From an uncultured Bacteroidota bacterium (GTDB lineage Bacteria; Bacteroidota; Bacteroidia; Flavobacteriales; Flavobacteriaceae): a stretch of DNA of 64,000 bases. The notes under the pieces are model-generated. The model saw only the letters and a program-made list of their open reading frames with translations. It was not told the DNA's origin and ran no database searches. Positions 62,798-64,000 of the stretch are shown here, one piece after another. How positions within the stretch are numbered: position 1 is the first letter of the stretch; the number at the start of each line of letters is the position of its first letter. The position numbers and the translations under genes are program-made. The stretch lies in NCBI GenBank assembly GCA_902560045.1, contig CACEKJ010000002.1, positions 26,071 through 90,070 of the forward strand. The letters are read 5' to 3'.

Positions 62798-62825
62798 ATT
62801 TATTGTTTAACAATAGTTGCGCGTG

Positions 62826-62855
62826 CAAAAATACAACTATTTTTAAATGTCGCAA
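62826..62855 (-). promoter_or_regulatory. promoter of tRNA-Glu and rpsT (TTG, 19 bp, TATTTTTG)
   Basis: On the minus strand TTG (62853-62855), a 19-bp spacer and TATTTTTG (62826-62833) match the Bacteroidetes -33/-7 consensus, about 28 bp before the tRNA. This is the best promoter match in the window. Confidence 0.65.
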
Positions 62856-62884
62856 CATCTGTAATAAAAAAATCTACTGATTAG

Positions 62885-64000
62885 TTAGTAAGCTTTTGCA
62901 AATAATACCCTTTGACTAGATGGATTACCAGAAAAGACACAATTACCTGATTCATTATTAGTAGATTCCGGAATGCAACGAATAGTTGCTTTGGTTAATT
63001 CTTTAATTTTATTTTCGGTTTCAGAGCTTCCGTCCCAATGAGCTGAAATAAAGCCTCCCTTATTTTCTAATACCTCCTTAAATTCATCAAAACTATCAAC
63101 CTTAGTGATATTTTCATCTCTAAATTTAAGAGCCCTCTGGAATAAATTATTTTGAATTTCATCCAAAAGATGAATAACATGATCTGTTGCGATATCAAGT
63201 TTTACATAATCCTTAGTTAAATTGTCTCTTCTGGCTATTTCAACTGTTTTGTTTTGTAAATCTTTAGGTCCAATTGCAATCCTAATTGGTACTCCTTGAA
63301 TTTCATGTTGTGCAAATTTTTGGCCAGGTCTAATTGTATCTCTTGCATCAAATTTCACTGAAACATTATTTTTTATTAATTCAGATTTTAAAGTTTCAGC
63401 AACAGAAGATATTTCATTTAATTCATCTTCATTTTTGTAAATCGGTACAATAACTACCTGAAATGGAGCTAATTTTGGAGGAAGAACTAATCCATGATCA
63501 TCACTGTGAGTCATAATTAAGGCTCCCATTAGTCTAGAAGAAACACCCCATGAAGTAGCCCAAACATGCTGCAACTTGCCTTCCCTATCAGCAAACTTTA
63601 CATCAAAAGCTTTAGCAAAATTTTGACCCAAAAAATGTGAAGTACCAGCCTGTAAAGCTTTTCCGTCTTGCATTAATGCTTCAATACAATAAGTTGTCTC
63701 TGCACCAGCAAAGGTTTCGTTTTTGGACTTTATACCTTTTAAAACTGGCATTGACATGAAGTTTTCAGCAAATTCTGCATAAAGGTCGTTAATCATTTTT
63801 GTTTCTTCAATTGCTTCATTTTGGGTTTCATGTGCTGTGTGGCCTTCTTGCCATAAAAACTCCGCAGTTCTTAAGAAAAGTCTAGTTCTCATTTCCCATC
63901 TTACTACATTAGCCCATTGATTGATTAAAATAGGTAAATCTCTGTATGATTGAATCCAATTTTTATAGGTATTCCAAATGATTGCTTCACTGGTAGGTCT
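62885..64000 (-). CDS. proS: prolyl-tRNA synthetase, archaeal/eukaryote-like type (N-terminus beyond window)
   Basis: The frame is open to the right edge; the N-terminal part is missing. 371 residues are visible. Class II motif 2 ([12 protein letters not shown], then [19 protein letters not shown]) is followed directly by the catalytic core ([33 protein letters not shown], and motif 3 around [11 protein letters not shown]). There is an anticodon-binding domain and a C-terminal zinc-like domain ending in Tyr. The large editing insertion of the bacterial type is absent, so this is the archaeal-like ProS. It charges tRNA-Pro. The internal Met at 63892 is not the start. Confidence 0.95.
   Translation of the reverse strand, partial: RPTSEAIIWNTYKNWIQSYRDLPILINQWANVVRWEMRTRLFLRTAEFLWQEGHTAHETQNEAIEETKMINDLYAEFAENFMSMPVLKGIKSKNETFAGAETTYCIEALMQDGKALQAGTSHFLGQNFAKAFDVKFADREGKLQHVWATSWGVSSRLMGALIMTHSDDHGLVLPPKLAPFQVVIVPIYKNEDELNEISSVAETLKSELIKNNVSVKFDARDTIRPGQKFAQHEIQGVPIRIAIGPKDLQNKTVEIARRDNLTKDYVKLDIATDHVIHLLDEIQNNLFQRALKFRDENITKVDSFDEFKEVLENKGGFISAHWDGSSETENKIKELTKATIRCIPESTNNESGNCVFSGNPSSQRVLFAKAY

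Overview
The window is 64 kb of a very AT-rich chromosome from a marine Flavobacteriia-type Bacteroidetes, probably a streamlined, light-using planktonic lineage. The evidence is a proteorhodopsin next to a Brp/Blh retinal-forming oxygenase, type IX secretion (T9SS) C-terminal sorting domains, eukaryote-type glutamine synthetase II, Bacteroidetes families (DUF1599, BT_3928-type DoxX, DUF4293, DUF4920, NamZ), a flavobacterial DnaJ with half of the usual zinc motifs, TAnnTTTG promoter elements, almost no Shine-Dalgarno sequences and several TTG starts.

Layout. 0-3.7 kb: a PLP sulfur-amino-acid enzyme (cut by the edge), a LolC/E-type permease, NamZ-like muramidase and an FtsE-like ATPase. 3.7-10.1 kb: a surface-glycan locus (three glycosyltransferases, an FdtA-type sugar ketoisomerase, a sulfotransferase, a Wzx-type flippase and a FemAB/GNAT-like protein). 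10.1-11.8 kb: blh and a green-tuned (Met) proton-pumping proteorhodopsin, separated by a strong terminator. 12.1-37.3 kb: housekeeping and secreted enzymes (kdsA, M28 peptidase, sigma-54 activator without a DNA-binding domain, an ABC-2 exporter whose ATPase is frameshifted at a nine-base homopolymer, dnaJ-grpE, ilvE, crcB, M14 peptidase, amidohydrolase, pyrF-prfA-purM, GSII, Na+/Ca2+ exchanger, secreted endonuclease I). 43.6-64 kb: a 1341-residue FG-GAP/UnbV/haloperoxidase-like T9SS protein, then prmA-tpiA, a DppB-type permease, folP, cdaA, an MsbA-like exporter, truA, rho, rpsT, tRNA-Glu and proS (cut by the edge).

The most interesting region is 38.1-43.6 kb. Two small elements (3148 and 2265 bp) sit in tandem in one tRNA-Arg(ACG) gene. 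The native tRNA is split: its 3' half remains at 38118-38160 and its 5' half at 43566-43604. The intact tRNA between the elements (41266-41339) is flanked on both sides by element DNA. All three copies share the 8-bp anticodon-loop core GCCGTAAT. Each element has its own pair of direct repeats with a 12-bp period near both ends (GTGTCACCA in element 1, GGGTACAAC in element 2), at nearly equal distances from its two cores, as expected for arm-type integrase sites. Neither element encodes an integrase. Element 1 carries a 763-residue protein with a PD-(D/E)XK-like region, a DGQHR domain and a C-terminal HEPN-like RxxxxH motif, overlapping a gene for a T4 Pnkp-type polynucleotide 3'-phosphatase. 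This is a plausible, undescribed nuclease/end-healing defence pair. Element 2 carries a CoiA-like nuclease and a coiled-coil membrane protein. I infer non-autonomous, cargo-only integrative elements mobilised by an integrase supplied elsewhere.
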